A stretch of 64,000 nt of DNA from Diplosphaera chodatii (GCA_032358165.1 JAALGY010000038.1:1922001-1986000), one strand, 5' to 3'. Shown: positions 30,001 to 43,232, counted from the stretch's first letter. A program made the numbers and translations. Notes: generated by a model not told the origin, from the sequence alone.

Positions 30001-33000
30001 CATCCTCAGTGCGGGCCGTGCACAGCCGTGCCATGATATCCGCAATCTGCAATGGAACAAACGATCTGACTCTGTGCCTGCAGCAAGAGTTGATGTAAGT
30101 GAGGCGTTCACAGATCTTCGTGCGACCAACAGCAGCAATGGGTTGAGGCAAACATTGCACCTGGCAGCTGTGCTCGCCGACGGCGGCCTGCAGTGCGACC
30201 CGCCGAGCCTCCAGGGCGCCAGCGCCTGCCGGAGGCGGCGTCAGACCGGCGGCTGCCGGCGACAGCGGCAGTGCGGGGGCCACAGCCGCTGCTGTCGCCT
30301 TCTCGGCCTCGCGCAGCCGTCGCACAGCATCCGAGCGCGCAGCCTTCTCCCCTTCCAGCACCCGTCGCAGGTCCTGGGCCTGCATGATCACACAGACTTC
30401 GCGTCTGCTGACAGATGACATCACGTAGTTGCAAGGCGCATTGCGTCCACTCCAGCTTTTGACACCTGACACGTGGTGACCCGACAAAGATTGCGAGCGC
30501 ATCGTCAGAGCAGCACACCGTGCAGCAGGCGGCGAGCTCCTGCTCCACCCACGCCCGCCGCGCCGCCTCATCCCGCAGCAGCGGCGCGCCCGCGTTGGGC
30601 TGGCACTCCTCCGGGTCGTGCTCCAGGGGGGCTGGTGCAGGGCGCGCCTCCCTGGCCGCGCGCCGTACCCCGTCAGACCGCACCTGACCCACCACATCAG
30701 TACATGATGCCTCAGGTGCACGTGAAATTTGTGAGACTGCAGCGTCGAAGCTGGCAGTCCACAGGGTGTCCAGACCCAACAACCACCCGGGCTTCTACAC
30801 CATCGGACTTGTGTGGTGACGGTTGGCACACTGTTGATGTGTCAGCAGCTTTGGACACTGGCGCAGGGAGGCCCACCAGCCGCTTGCGCGATGCATCTGC
30901 CTCCTGCAGCTTGCGGCGCAGCACCGCCGCCTGCCGCTGCATGAGGGCCGCCTGCCGAGCCATCTGCACCTCTGCCCGCATGCCCTGCAGCATCGCAGCA
31001 GGATGCCTCTTGGCTCTGTCACATGTGTCCACACCATGGCGACTTCAATGTGCTCTGCGCATACTGTTTGTCTGAGTTGGGCAATACTTGGAGCACCATG
31101 GGCCAACAATGGAGCAGGCACCTTCCGCCGCAGCTGCAGGATCTCCTTGTCCCGCTGGCGCCGGCCGTCCGCCCACTCCCGCTGCGACTTCTCAATCTGC
31201 CGCATCAGCTGTACCTGCACGGCAGGACAATCGCACAGTATCTGAGACCAAGTGTCAAGCATGATGGCGTATTTGGCAGCTGAGGGAGGGCAGCAAGCTG
31301 GCAGCCTCGCGCACCTTCTGCTGGCGGATTGAAGTGATGTCGGACTTCAGGCGGTCGCAGGTCGCCTCGCTGCGTGCCTTGAGACGCCCCAGCTGCGCAG
31401 CCGCCGCTGCCTTCTGCTGAAGCACCTGTTGACCAGCACGTGTCAAGCTGTGATCGGGGCACACCCTAGTGTTGCTCGAAGCACAGCCTCCCTATGGGGT
31501 GTGCAGCAGGCAATAATTTCGACTGCTGATCAAGCAGACACGGCACCTTCAGGCGAGCATCCATGTCGTGCATGCGCTGCTTGTAGACGGCGCGCAGACG
31601 CTCTCGCTCCTCCGCGCTCGCCGTCTCCACCGCCGCCATTTTCTGCAGTTGCGCACAGTAAGTATGTCCACTGCCGCGATGCTGCTGGATTCAACAGCAC
31701 CGCGTTGGTCACACGATGCTCTCTCAGCCTGTGTTGCGATAACCCAGTGGTCTGCAGCCGCACCTGTCATCATGCGCTGCAACATGGGGCGCTCCCAACC
31801 TGTCATCCGAGGCATTTCGCATGCTGCAACAGTATTCCAGAATGACGTTGAGATGCTGCACCCGGTGAGCACATACCTGCAGCAGGGAGGCCCGCTCGCG
31901 TTGCAGCGAGTCGCGCTCCGAGGCGAGGTCCGCCAACACCTTGTCATAGTGCGCCGTCATCGCGCTCATGCGGCTGCTGCCTGCGGTGAGCGCCTCCATG
32001 TCGGCCACTCGAGCGGCGTGCACTGCGTCCAGCGCTGCAAGCTCCGCTTGCAGCCGCGCCTGCTCCTGCCTGTACATGCAATGATGTTGCGACTTGATGC
32101 AGAGCAGCATCGTCCACCACATCAAGGCCGGCCAACGGGGTACCCAAGTCGTGCACTTGTAGCCAGCAACCCCTGCAGGGCATTCGCCACGGGCATGCAC
32201 AAGCATGAGGCTGGCAGTGGTGCACCTGTGCTCTTCGGCTGCTGGCGAGTCGGCCTCGCTGCCGCTATCGGCCTCATTGTCCGCTGCGCCGTCTGACAGC
32301 TGCCAGGGGCCCAGCCCGCTGCCTTCGCTGCAATCGCCAGTGCAGTCGGGGCTGCTGGCGCTGTCCGCTGCCAGCCGCCGGCGCTTGTGCAGCATGGGCG
32401 GCTCAGGTTGCAGCTGCTGTTGCTGCTGCTGTTGCAGCATGTGGACCTCAGCCTCGAGTTCTGCGATGCGCTCAAGTCGATCCACCGCCTCCTGTCGTGA
32501 CAGTGTGAGCGTTATGAGGTGCAGCTGTCAAGTCCAGTGCCCGGTCTGTGTATAGGGAGCCCTGGCTGCTCAGTATGTTATGCCGCTGCTCGAACTGGAG
32601 GAAAGTTCCCTACCTTGCTGACTGGCGGCAGACTGGCATCTGCGTCCTCGCCATGCTGCTGGCGCAAGTCCCGCAGCACAGCCTCCAGCTGCTCGTTCTG
32701 CGCTCGTGCAGCAGCTTCCAGTTTCCTCGACTGCCGTGTCTCCGCCTGTGCTGCGTGCTGTCATGGCCAGAAATCGCATGTTGTTAGTCACATGCAGGTA
32801 TTGTGTGGCTCCAGCGAGATCTTCTCCGCTTCTTGCACCCCTCAGTGTCGCACCTACTGTTATTGAGTTGCTGTGCAAGCTGGAACATATGTCATGTGTC
32901 ATCATATGTCATGTGTCATATCTCTTCGGTGGTGAGTCTTGGGGTACAAGCATTTCTGCAATAGAGCAGACTGACACACTCACGAGCTGTATGCGGAGGC

Positions 33001-35360
33001 GGAGGTTGTCCATCTCCATGCTTTCGGCTCGAGCCTGCGCTTGCTCCAGCGCAGCTGCAGAGATGACACTGCTGCCACCTGCAGGTCCCAGACCCCGTTG
33101 TGCTTCATGCAGAGCACGCCGCAAAGCCGCCGCCTCTGCACGGGCAGCTGACAGCTGCTGCCGCAGCATGGCGACCTGCCCAGGTGCAGTGAGCCACCAC
33201 AGTGTCAGTTTGTTGGCTTTGCGAGCACGAAGAGGCTCACAAATGAAAGGTGCTGACGGACAATCTGCCAACAGTTCGGGGCGGCAGATGCATGCTGTGT
33301 CCCACAGCTCACAGCGTGCTCACCTGCGCAGCATTGGGGTCGCGATTGACAATTGGTTTGTTTCGGATGTTGCGTGCACGTGCAGCGTAGCGGAGGGTGT
33401 TGAGGCTCTCGTCCAGATTCACGTCCGCCGGTGAAACACATGCAATCATCACAGTGCGGGAGTTGCCGCCCAAGCTGTCCTGCAGCATGCGCGTCAGCTT
33501 GCTGTCCCGGTATGGCACCTGCAGCACCGTATGCAAGGCCGCTCACAACAGAAACGCCTATTCGCTATCACACTCGTGCATGGTGAGCAAGTAGTGCAAG
33601 CGGCATGTATGACACTTTCAGCAGAACATATGTGCGATGAAAAGGCATGCGGGACCCACATGGCGGTGACCCTCAGACAGGGCGCAAATGACGTTGCCGA
33701 GCGCCAGCAGGCCGCGGTTGATGCTGATGCCCTCGGCGAGGCGGGCGCCCTCAGCACGGGTGCGCTTCACGCGCTCGCTGCCTGCCAGGTCCACCTGCAT
33801 GCATCCGAACGTCATGAGCAACACCCCTGAAGCCACTGGATCAGCCCAATCAGCCTGAGTGCATGCAAATGAATCTGTATCGCATGTCAGAGTGCTGTGT
33901 CAAGCGCAGACGACTGTTCCACGACCTTAACTTCTCACCAGGTGCATCTTGGCACACAGGTACTCCTCCATCATGTCACCGCCATCCACCTCGCTATCGC
34001 CGCTGCTAGGGTCTTCTGTGTCCGCTGACCGCGCCTGCTGTTCAGGAGAGGCCACCTGCAGGCACATGGGAGCGGCTGGCATGATGCTTGATGGTGATAT
34101 GAAGATATGCAAAAGCACTTGCATCTTGCCAAAATGTTTACAAACACCTGGCGCCGCTGCTCCAGTGTGATGGTGAATACTGCGTGACTGCGGCTGGAGT
34201 GGCGATTCATGCCCGTGGCTGCTGTGGCACGCATCAGAGTGCCCTGCAGCACATATGTACCAGCCGTCTCTCCCATTGTGCCAGCAGCAGGACGCAGCAA
34301 GCTAGAATGGCGCTGATGGCGACCTGCAGCTGGTGTGCACCTGCTCCAGGATAGCAGCCATGTCGGCCTGGCTGCCGACTTCCTGCTCTTGTGCCCCTGC
34401 CAGGCAGACGCCGCCGCCTGCCACCTCGCGGATGTGCACAGACGGCTGAGCCGTAGCATCTGTGACCAGCAAATCCCTGATGGTCTCCTGCATGCATAGC
34501 TGACAGCCCATCAAGTACACATCAAGCAGACATGTTCAGCGCCACACAAATCCAACAGACATGACAAACAGTACAAACCAAACAACAACGACAACTGCTG
34601 CTGTTCAGAGCACCTGGTGGATCTCAACGAAGCCAACTCGAACTGTGCACTCTGCGCCATCTGCCTGTGCAATGCGGCTGAACAGCGTCTCCATGACGCT
34701 TGGGATGACGCCAGTGCTGGTGCGGCCAAAGGAGAACGCGCTGCCCTGCAAGAGCCAGGCCCACGATAGATACCCAAACTAGCATGCTTGGCTGATTGAC
34801 GCTCATTGTCATACATGCACCATGCTGACGCCAGTCACCCACCATCGTGTACGTTTTGCCGCTGCCGGTCTGTCCGTAGGCGAATACGGTAGCATTGTAG
34901 CCCTTGAACAGGCCTGCTACAAGCGGCTGCACACATCTGTCATATAGCCCGCTGGCTGGCTCGCCACCAGCGCTCCCAAATGCAAAGTCAAAGTTGAAGG
35001 TGTGCGATCCAATAGCAACCTGGACAGCGCATTCTTTTGCTTCGTTCACAACTGGGCAATGACACCCGGTCCATGCATCATGGACCGGGTGTGTCATGCT
35101 ATCCGCTGCATCGGAAATTATGCGGCTCTGTGTTTGCACATGTTTCATCCAACCTGAGGAGCTCCCGGCGTCACTAGAAGGCTCTCTTGACAGCCTGCCT
35201 CCTGTTCGCTTCCAATCAGCGGCCTGATATGCACAGCAACTTGCACCGCGCAGTCCTCCTCTGCAGATGAGGCAAGCTGCAATGCCACGCCATCCTCAGC
35301 CGGTGCGCCCGCAGAAAGCTCCGTATCATTCATTGCTGCGTATTGAACAGCGTACGTCAT
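27059..35360 (-). CDS. Kinesin-4 family motor with long coiled coil and Ser/Pro-rich tail
   Basis: About 25 exons, starting 35360-35154, 35019-34843, 34745-34614 and 34487-34341 and ending 27690-27393 and 27186-27059, give roughly 1,480 residues. The N-terminal motor shows [23 protein letters not shown] (P-loop), [11 protein letters not shown] (switch I), [11 protein letters not shown] (switch II) and [48 protein letters not shown] matches kinesin-4 (KIF4/KIF21/FRA1). One exon (34055-33939) is an acidic insert in the motor. Exons 33175-29543 encode Gln/Glu/Arg/Leu-rich coiled coil. The tail (29372-28701 and 27946-27059) is low-complexity, with a very acidic block and [14 protein letters not shown]. 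The end of exon 28309 and that of exon 30683 are uncertain, and an exon between 28190 and 27950 may be missed. A second ATG lies at 35333. Kinesin-4 members act in mitosis, on the cell wall or in cilia, and the role here cannot be told. Confidence 0.88.
32886..32919. repeat. 17-base tandem duplication in a kinesin intron
   Basis: CATATGTCATGTGTCAT occurs twice with no gap, at 32886-32902 and 32903-32919. It lies in the intron between kinesin exons 32745-32614 and 33175-32984. It probably arose by slippage. Confidence 0.65.
35062..35092. repeat. Perfect 13-bp inverted repeat with 5-base loop
   Basis: ACACCCGGTCCAT at 35062-35074 is followed by GCATC and then its exact reverse complement at 35080-35092. 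A few flanking bases can add to the pairing. It lies in the first kinesin intron (35153-35020) and would form a strong hairpin in the pre-mRNA. Confidence 0.75.
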
Positions 35361-35776
35361 ATGACCGTCAGAGTATTGTAACTGGGACCAGTCGCTGCAT
35401 GCGGATGCCGAGGTGACATGTTGCTGTTGAAGCTGACCAGCTCTGCGAAGTAGCAGCTACGTCGGAAGAGCTGACAAGACGCAGTGTCTCGAAATGCTTG
35501 GCTGCCTGCACAAGTTGCGATCGGGGCGTCCGGCTCAAGGGCTGGGACTTCACAAAGCCAACAGCTTCCGACAGACAGGGCAGGGGGTTTCAGAATGCTG
35601 CAGTACAGCCGTACATAATTCGAAGAAGGAACCTTTCGTTCAGCGACAGAGCTGGAGTTTGATGGGTTGGAGGAAGCACATCGACGTTCAGGTTTGCAGA
35701 CAGGGCACGCCTCGCTGGGAAAGGATGTGAAACGGATCCGCATCTGCCGCTCGGTAGTGCAACGGAGCGCAGCACG
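35361..35776. promoter_or_regulatory. Divergent spacer between kinesin-4 and the RecQ helicase
   Basis: About 416 bases separate two start codons pointing apart. Both promoters and 5' UTRs must be here. I see no additional gene. Confidence 0.4.
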
Positions 35777-38700
35777 ATGGCGCTGCAGGAGGCTCTGCAG
35801 CGATACTGGGGCTACAGCGAATTCAGACCAGGACAAGAGGTGGTTCGGTTGACCACCAATGCGCGGCAACCCGAATGAGTGTCTCGGGTGGCATTGCAGT
35901 TCACCAGGGTGACTGCGCAATGGCGCACGTTTCCTACCGTCCCAATAACTGGACTTGAGTGATGCTCACATGTAGGATGCTATCAAGAGCGCGCTGGCGG
36001 GTGTCGACTCGCTGGTGGTGATGCACACCGGCGGCGGCAAGAGCGTCTGCTACCAGATCCTGCCGCCACTTACACAGAAGATCTGCATCGTCATCTCGCC
36101 TCTCATCTCACTGATGCAAGACCAGGTACATCTCCACCGGTGCAAATGACACACATCAGTGAACCACCGCCTGCTGCATGCAAGGCAAGCTACATGTGGG
36201 CTGATGTCGCCATGGACCAGCCTTCAGCGTGACTGCAGGTATCCGCCTGCGAGATGCGGGGCCTGAAAGCCTGCTACCTGGGCAGCGGGCAGCACGACGC
36301 TGCAGTGGCGCCTGCCGCGTGGCGCGGTGAATATGAGCTGGTCTACATCACGCCAGAGCTGGCGGCGCACAATATGCACCACATCCAGGCGCTGCAGGCA
36401 TCGCAGGTGAGCCTGCAAAGATGCTCTCTATTGTGCTGGCGTACGCTCCACAGTATGCGTCTCTGGTCTCACCTACGGCGTTTGTCTGCAGGGCCTGTGC
36501 CTTGTTGCGGTTGATGAGGCGCACTGTGTCACAGAGTGGGGCCACGACTTCCGTGCAGAGGTGAATGCTGAGAATACTTGTCGATTGCTCATGGAGGCAT
36601 ATCGGGAGCTTGCTGCTGCCCCAGATGACGCTGCACTGCACGGCACAGTGCTTCAAAGGCACCTTACCGTTTTGATATTGTACGGATGCAGTACCGCATG
36701 CTGGGCGATCTGCGGGAGGCGCTGCCAAATGTGCCCTTCATGGTGCGCAGCCCTGCTTCACGGATGGAGCAGATGGCTGTGCCGGAAGATCGTGCGTGTG
36801 CTTGGCAGCTCTGAATGATTGGGCGATTGAGTAGCAGCTGGCTACCAGGGCATGTGTGCTTGTTGCAGGCGCTCACAGCAACAGCGACACCACGAGTGCA
36901 GGACGACCTCGTCCGCAACCTGAGGCTCAAGGCCAACGTCAGGAGGTGCTTGAGGCTGCTACATTTGCACCATTGCATCCACCACTTTACAGCTGCATGA
37001 CCTGCCGTACCAACAGCGTTTGTGCTGTGCAGGTTCTGCTTCTCTTTTGAGCGAAGCAACCTGCACATGAGCGTGCGGCGGAAGGGCAGTGGCAATGCCA
37101 CAAATTTTGCAGAGCTGTTCGAGAGCAAGGGTAGCAAGGGTGGGTGCACAGCTGCTTGCACCATTTCTTGTGTGCACAGCGTTGAGCTGCCCTGCGCTGG
37201 CTGGTGGTCAATGCGTTCTTCGCTCAGGCATGTGTTCTCCAAATGGCAGTCACACTCGAGCCCACGATCATCTACACATTGTCGAAGAAGGAGGCAGATG
37301 AGATTGGCGCGTCGCTCAAGGTGTGCAGCACCTAGGTTTGCGTTCACGAATTTGGTACTCTCGACCGCATGCCATGACCATCTCAGCAGTACAGGCGTCA
37401 TGAGGTGTGCCTTGCGCTGCAGCGGGAGGGCTTCAGAACAGGGGTGTACCATGCCGGGCTCAGTGACACAAAGCGGGCCGACATCCACATGCAGTTCCTG
37501 CATGACAAGCTAGATGTGGTGCGCTTTGCAATGGACATTGGCGGATCATCCTATCGTGTCCGAACTGATAAGTGCTCATGTGGCAAAGTTCTGTATTTGT
37601 TGCTGTGCCGCAAGTGAGCAGCTGTTCGCACGGTCACACAGGTGGTTGCCACTGTCGCATTTGGCATGGGCATCGACAAGAGCAACATCCGGCTGGTGTA
37701 TCACTACGGCGCCCCCGCAGCGCTGGAGTCTTACTATCAGCAGGCACGCTGGCTGTATGGCGCACCTCTGTGCTTCATCTGAAAGCATGAGTTGACATCA
37801 GGGCTCCAGATGCGTTTCCTGCCATCTGCAACAGGTCGGCCGCGCAGGGCGAGATGGCCTGCAGTCACGCTGCATCCTGCTGTGGAGTCCTGGCGACTGG
37901 GTCAAGAACGATATGATCAAGGTATGGTAGCAGGACAGCAGGGGCATGCTGATGCCCGCGCTATATGAACCTCTTGCATGCATTGGTTGGGCGTTGCAGA
38001 GTGTACAAACCTGCATCTATCATGCACGATAGCGTTCTGTCCATTGTCTGTGTAGTGTTGTCAAGCGGTTTGTATGCACGACAGGGCATCGGCAGCATGA
38101 GCGGCGTCGCCGCGCAGCTGTACCAGCAGGGCTCCGAGCGCATGCAGGGCTACTGCCACTCCTCCACCTGCCGCCATGCGCTGGTCGTCAACTTCTTCGC
38201 GCCTGGCAGCATGCCCGATGGCAGCCCCTGCACGTGAGCTGAGCCGCACGCTTGTGCAACTCGGCATGTGCAGCTGCACGGTTGCATTCGGATGCATACA
38301 GCGTCAGGGTCTGCTGTGCAACATGGCAGTGCTGACTCTGCACATGCAACCGTGAAGGAGCATCTCCTTGCTGAGCTTGCAATTGATGCTGCAGGGGCGG
38401 GTGCGACTCGTGCGACAGGCGGGCTGCCGGGCTGGTGGCATCGCGCGACTTCCGTCGCCCGGCAGCGTTGCTCCTGGCAGCAGTGCAGGTAGGCAACACA
38501 CACATGACGAGCATCGTTGACGAGGTGCCAGTGGTTGCTCACGACATGCCGCACAACGCATTTAATCACGACCTCACGGCATGCCGCACGACGCATCTGA
38601 CCACGACGACAAACCAAGGTGTTCGATGCCTGTCGTTTCCGCATGAAGGGTAGCGTCCCCCTGAAGGTTGGTCGCATCATCACTCTCTGCATCAGATAGT

Positions 38701-41700
38701 CTTGCCTGACAAGGTTGATGGCCATTGCAAGCAGGCGCTGAAGGGCTTCTATGGAGCTGCAAAGCCTGTCGCGCTGCTGCGGGGTTCCACAGCAAAGGAC
38801 ATGCAGCCCTGGATGATGGAGGTCAGTAGCCCATTAATAGTTAACCTGGATGTCAGCTGGCACTCTTAGTTGATATATACCACTAGAACCTTACGAACCA
38901 GCAGTCACATGGCTGGCTGTTCCCGTCATGTGCCCACATGGAAAGAGATGCACGTGACCATTCTGGCACAGGCTCAGATGACAGACGGCACACAGCTGCA
39001 CGGCGCGGGCAAGGACCGCAGCCCTGACTGGTGGAAGGTGTGTCGACGATGCGTTTTCACCCATGTTCACACAATCACTTGTGGCAACTACAAACCTACA
39101 CACGAGCTATGACTGAAATCATAGCACTGCAATATATGGCGACACATGTTGTACGTGATGCCTTGTCGACAAGCTGCGCACCTAAACGATCATGAGCGCA
39201 GGCGCTGATGGGCATGCTGCTGGAGCGGGGCCTGGTGGCCATGGTGTCCAAGGCCGGCGCGCGCGGCTCCTACAGCAGCATCACCCTCACCCCGCAGGTG
39301 CGTTGACCCATTATGCCGAGACCTTTCGTGCTGCATGCAGAGGCCTAACGGCCACCTGCACTGATCTGCCAGCACATCATGCCACCGATGAGACCGGCTG
39401 AGGGTGCTGCAGGGTGCGGCGGAGCTGCGGTCGAGCGCGCCGCTGCTGCTGGAGGTGTCGGCGGACATGGCGCAGCAGGAGCGGCAGGTGCAACATCAGA
39501 CCCACAGGCTGATGCAGTTATGTCTGTAGCCCACGTGCAAGCCTGTGCCTGACAGTCGCTCACGAGCATAGCAGGAAGCAGGTCCCTGCTCAAGGGTGCA
39601 ATACCGTGGTCACAACCTTGCAGGCAGCAGCAGCCGTGGCGGCGGCAGCGCAGAGCGAGGCGGCGCGCAACTCCCTGCGCAACGCACGCTCGGCGGAGGA
39701 GCAGCAGCTGCTGCAGCGCCTGCAGGAGCTGCGCCAGGTGCCCATGGTCGAGGCCAAAGCTCTCCAGGCCTCTGTCGCCTTTGCTGACTGTGCATTTCTT
39801 TGCCACACACCAGCAAGCTCCCAGATGTTGCACACGGTGACCCGCTGCAAGGCGCGGCTACCCCACAGCTCCCAAACCATGAGCTTGCCCGCCTGCAGGC
39901 GCTGGCGGAGGCGGCGGGCGTGCCGCCGACACACCTCGCGTCCGACTACACGCTGGGCTCCGTCGGGGCGCTGCGCCCCGGCTCGGTCCAGCACCTGAAG
40001 CAGTGCGGCGGCTGCTCCGACGCGTTCGTCAGCCAGCACGGCGAGGTGTGGTGCACACCCTTTGTCACAGAACATTGCCCTGTGCCATACTCCGCAGCCG
40101 GCGTTGCTGTGCACCAGCTGGTGCTGTAAGGAGTGCCTGGTAATTCTCAGACTGCACATCTGCTAGCAGTACACCTTTCATCAGTCAATCATCCAGTATG
40201 GGATCTACTTGCGCTTGCTGGACTCCATCTGTCATATTGCAACAGGCAAAAAACTTGCAGACAGTCATATGCCACAGGCAGCTGCGGCGAGCACAGTGTG
40301 GTCCCATTGCACACACGTGCGCAACCATGAACAGGCACCGAGCTGGGTTTGCTGTTTGCAGGCATTTGTGAAAGCGGTGGTGCAGCACTGTGAGGCGGCG
40401 GGGCTGCCGCTGGGCAGCCAGTGGCGCACAACGCAGCGCAGCAGCGGCGACTGGACACGCTTCAGGAATCAGGTACACTACGGATCTGCGCGCAGCATCG
40501 GGCCTGGTGTTGGACATGATACAATGATGTACATACGGTAAACCAGCTGCGATGCATAATCATGCCCGCATGATGCCAAGAACCTGGGTGTTCGTTAGTG
40601 CGGTGGGTACAGGCTGGGCTTGGCAGAGCATGCCAAGCCAGAGCACCGCTGTGTTTGGCTCACAGGGGGAAGCAGTGGCACTTGCGCCCGGCATCCTGGC
40701 ACCTGTCAAGGTAAGGTTAACAAGGCATTCTGGCGCAGCCTTTGCAAATGCTGTGACCGGTTGGGGCTGGCACTGTGCCGAGTGTGCTACGGTCCGATGG
40801 TGACGTATGTGAGGTCTATACTGCAGGATGCACAGACAACATCACAGATGCGGTTTGCAGCTGGCGAGAGTCTGGCATCCATCGCTACCACGGACCGCAT
40901 GAAACCCATCCAGGTACCCGACAGAGCGCCCTGAGGATGCCAAGTTGGCAATATGTTTACACAGTGTCGCTGATGCACTGCAACTGCGCTGACCTCAAGC
41001 GAAGCTTTCTCCATAAACTGCACTGCCTCGATTGGACAGTTGTCCTGCACGCATCGGATGTCGACAAGCTAATATTGCCATGGAAGGTTAACCACTTCAA
41101 AAGCTGTAGCGGAACTTGGCCCATCGCTATAACATGTTGATCTCCGCGGGGTCTAGGAGGCAACAGTGCTGGGACACCTGGCAGAGGCGCTGGCAGGCGG
41201 GCTGGCGGTCGATGTGCCCAGGCTGCTTGCAGCGGCACAGCTGGGCAAGCCGCAGATCGCGGCAATTGCTGCAGGTGTGCGTCCTGCTCACGTCATCCTA
41301 GTATGCGCTGTTTGTCACACCATCACAAAGCCACGCCAATGATTCAGGGTACGCCGCTGGCAGCTGTGTGCTTCTACAGGACTGTTCATTCTGCGCCAGC
41401 AAATGGCACCCACGGCAATCGGGCTGAGTTCGTGTGCATCTGCAGCACTCGAGGAGAGCGGCGACAGCGGGATTGGCGCGGTCAAGCGCATGCTGCCGGC
41501 GGAGACCGGCTACGGTCAGATCAAAGTCGTCGCGGCACTGATGCAGCAGCAGCAGCTGGCCGACCTTGTACAGCCGCAAGACTCTGTACCAGCTGCCGAA
41601 GCCCCTCCCGCCAACTCGCAGTCAATCAGCCTTCTGGTAGGGCAAAGGTCTTGGCGCTATAGGCACATCACTGGTGCAAGCGGTTGCTGTGCATAACCTG

Positions 41701-43117
41701 CAAGGCAGCACTGCTAGAACGGTTGGATTACATCGTGGCACTTCCCTGTTCCACACTTGCAGGATGAGGATGGTGACTTTGACGTCCTTCCCACATTTGC
41801 GGACTGGGGCGGTGGCGGCTGCTCAGCCTCCCAGACCTGTACACCCAGCACTGAAGCGCAGCACGCAGCCGTGCCCCCTTATACACCTGGTGCAGGTTAG
41901 CCGAGCAGCAACTTTGAGGGCGGCAATCGGTGATGGTTGGCATACAGCATCGAGTCCCTGCTTATGAATATATGATAGAGTTGGGTGTGGTGCCTTGTAG
42001 GCCGCGAGTCAGATGCCTCAGCAGCCTCCCGCTTAGAGGATGTGGCAGCGCTGGCGGTGCTGCACCACCCACAGCCGCCAGATCAACAGCAGCAGCAGCA
42101 GCAGCAGCAGGTGGAGGTCGACCTGCAGCAGCCCGAACACGAGCAGCCGCCGGCGGCGCCTGGCGTCAGGGTGGTCCCATCTCGGCGGGCGCCCGGCGGC
42201 TGGCGGCAGGTGTGGCACTTCAAACACCCCTTGCATGCTTCATTTCCTGCACACCCTCGGGCGAGTCTGCTGCCCAGGAAGGTAATAACGTCTGGAGCGG
42301 TGCACCGTGCAGGCCAAGCGGTCGTCTGCGCCGCTGCAGCCGGCGCAGCCGCCAAAGCGTGCGGCTCTGGCCGAGGTGCACAACTCTGTGGTCGGCTCCA
42401 GGCCAACGGCGCACGCAGCAGCCCTGCCAGCGGCGACGGCGGCGGTCGATCAGCAGAGGCAATCGGCCCCAGCCGCTGCAGGGCAGGCCCCGCCACAGCA
42501 GCAGGCGGCGCCTGATGCCTGGGTGAATGGCAGCAGTGGCGTGGGTGCGACGGAGGCAGCGGCGCCAAATGGGGACCTGACCACGCTCCTGCAGGTCAGG
42601 CCGACATCATGTGGCGAGCTGCATCCTGGCCACTCCACAGGGCATGCATGTCGTGATCGCAGTCCAAGGGATGTAATCCTCGTCAGATAGACACAGAGGT
42701 GTCGGCATATCACCTGAGATGCTTATTGTACAGCCAAGTCAACATCCGGGAGCTGCAGTTGACGTCACGTACGCTGCGCAGGACGCGATTGAGGGCGTGC
42801 TGGACCGGCGGCCCGGAGGCGTCTCAGCGCCGCAGCTGGCATCGGTGTTGTGCAGCCCGGACAAGGCTGCGCGGCTGCAGGCGGCACTGCAGGCAAGCAA
42901 TGCTCGCACGTACTCTGGACGGGTCATGTGCGTGTGTCGCCGGCCTAGCTGTTGCACGTGGTGCACTGCAAAGCGAAATGCTGATGTCAAGGTTCCATCC
43001 GTGAACACCTTGCAGGGCCTTGTGGACGACTTGAGGGTGGTGCGCCGCGGTGGGCCGGGCAGCATGTCCAGCGTGGTGGACCTCGCCGACGGTGCTGTCC
43101 TGTTCACGAAGCTCTGA
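35777..43117 (+). CDS. RecQ-family DNA helicase, WRN-like in domain order but lacking the exonuclease
   Basis: Thirty exons from 35777-35839 to 43016-43117 join in frame to about 1,121 residues. RecQ helicases unwind recombination intermediates and quadruplexes. Motifs in order: FRPGQE (motif 0), [11 protein letters not shown] (Walker A), [15 protein letters not shown] (DEAH), [32 protein letters not shown], and [10 protein letters not shown] (Arg finger). Then come a zinc region ([15 protein letters not shown]), an RQC winged helix (38619-39297; ALLRGS), an HRDC-like domain (39624-40045; [17 protein letters not shown]) and a helicase-associated helix-turn-helix (40666-41636; [28 protein letters not shown]). 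The tail is Gln/Ala-rich with a CAG-encoded Gln run at 42084-42110. The second half of the zinc cluster (CxxC near 38233) was not found, so a small exon near 38278 may be missed. Two introns appear to use GC donors (37744 and 42893). Confidence 0.9.
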
Positions 43118-43193
43118 GCCCAAATGGACACCGCCGTGGACAAAGGTCAGCCGGAACTCCAACAGCAGGCAGACTGGAGTCATGGGCGGCTCT

Positions 43194-43231
<38 letters not shown>
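43194..43231. repeat. Homopolymer run of 38 G
   Basis: An unbroken run of G fills 43194-43231, starting 77 bases after the RecQ helicase stop codon and so probably in its 3' UTR. Its exact length may be an assembly estimate. Confidence 0.8.

Positions 43232-43232
<1 letters not shown>

Noticed and set aside
42084..42110. CAG run as a possible unstable repeat
   Set aside because: It has only about eight to nine units, is in frame as a short Gln run inside a Gln-rich tail, and is ordinary for this genome.
41930..42526. A plus-strand Arg-rich frame of 198 residues
   Set aside because: It is an out-of-frame reading of RecQ exons 42001-42209 and 42313-42594; the correct frames join in phase with exons on both sides.
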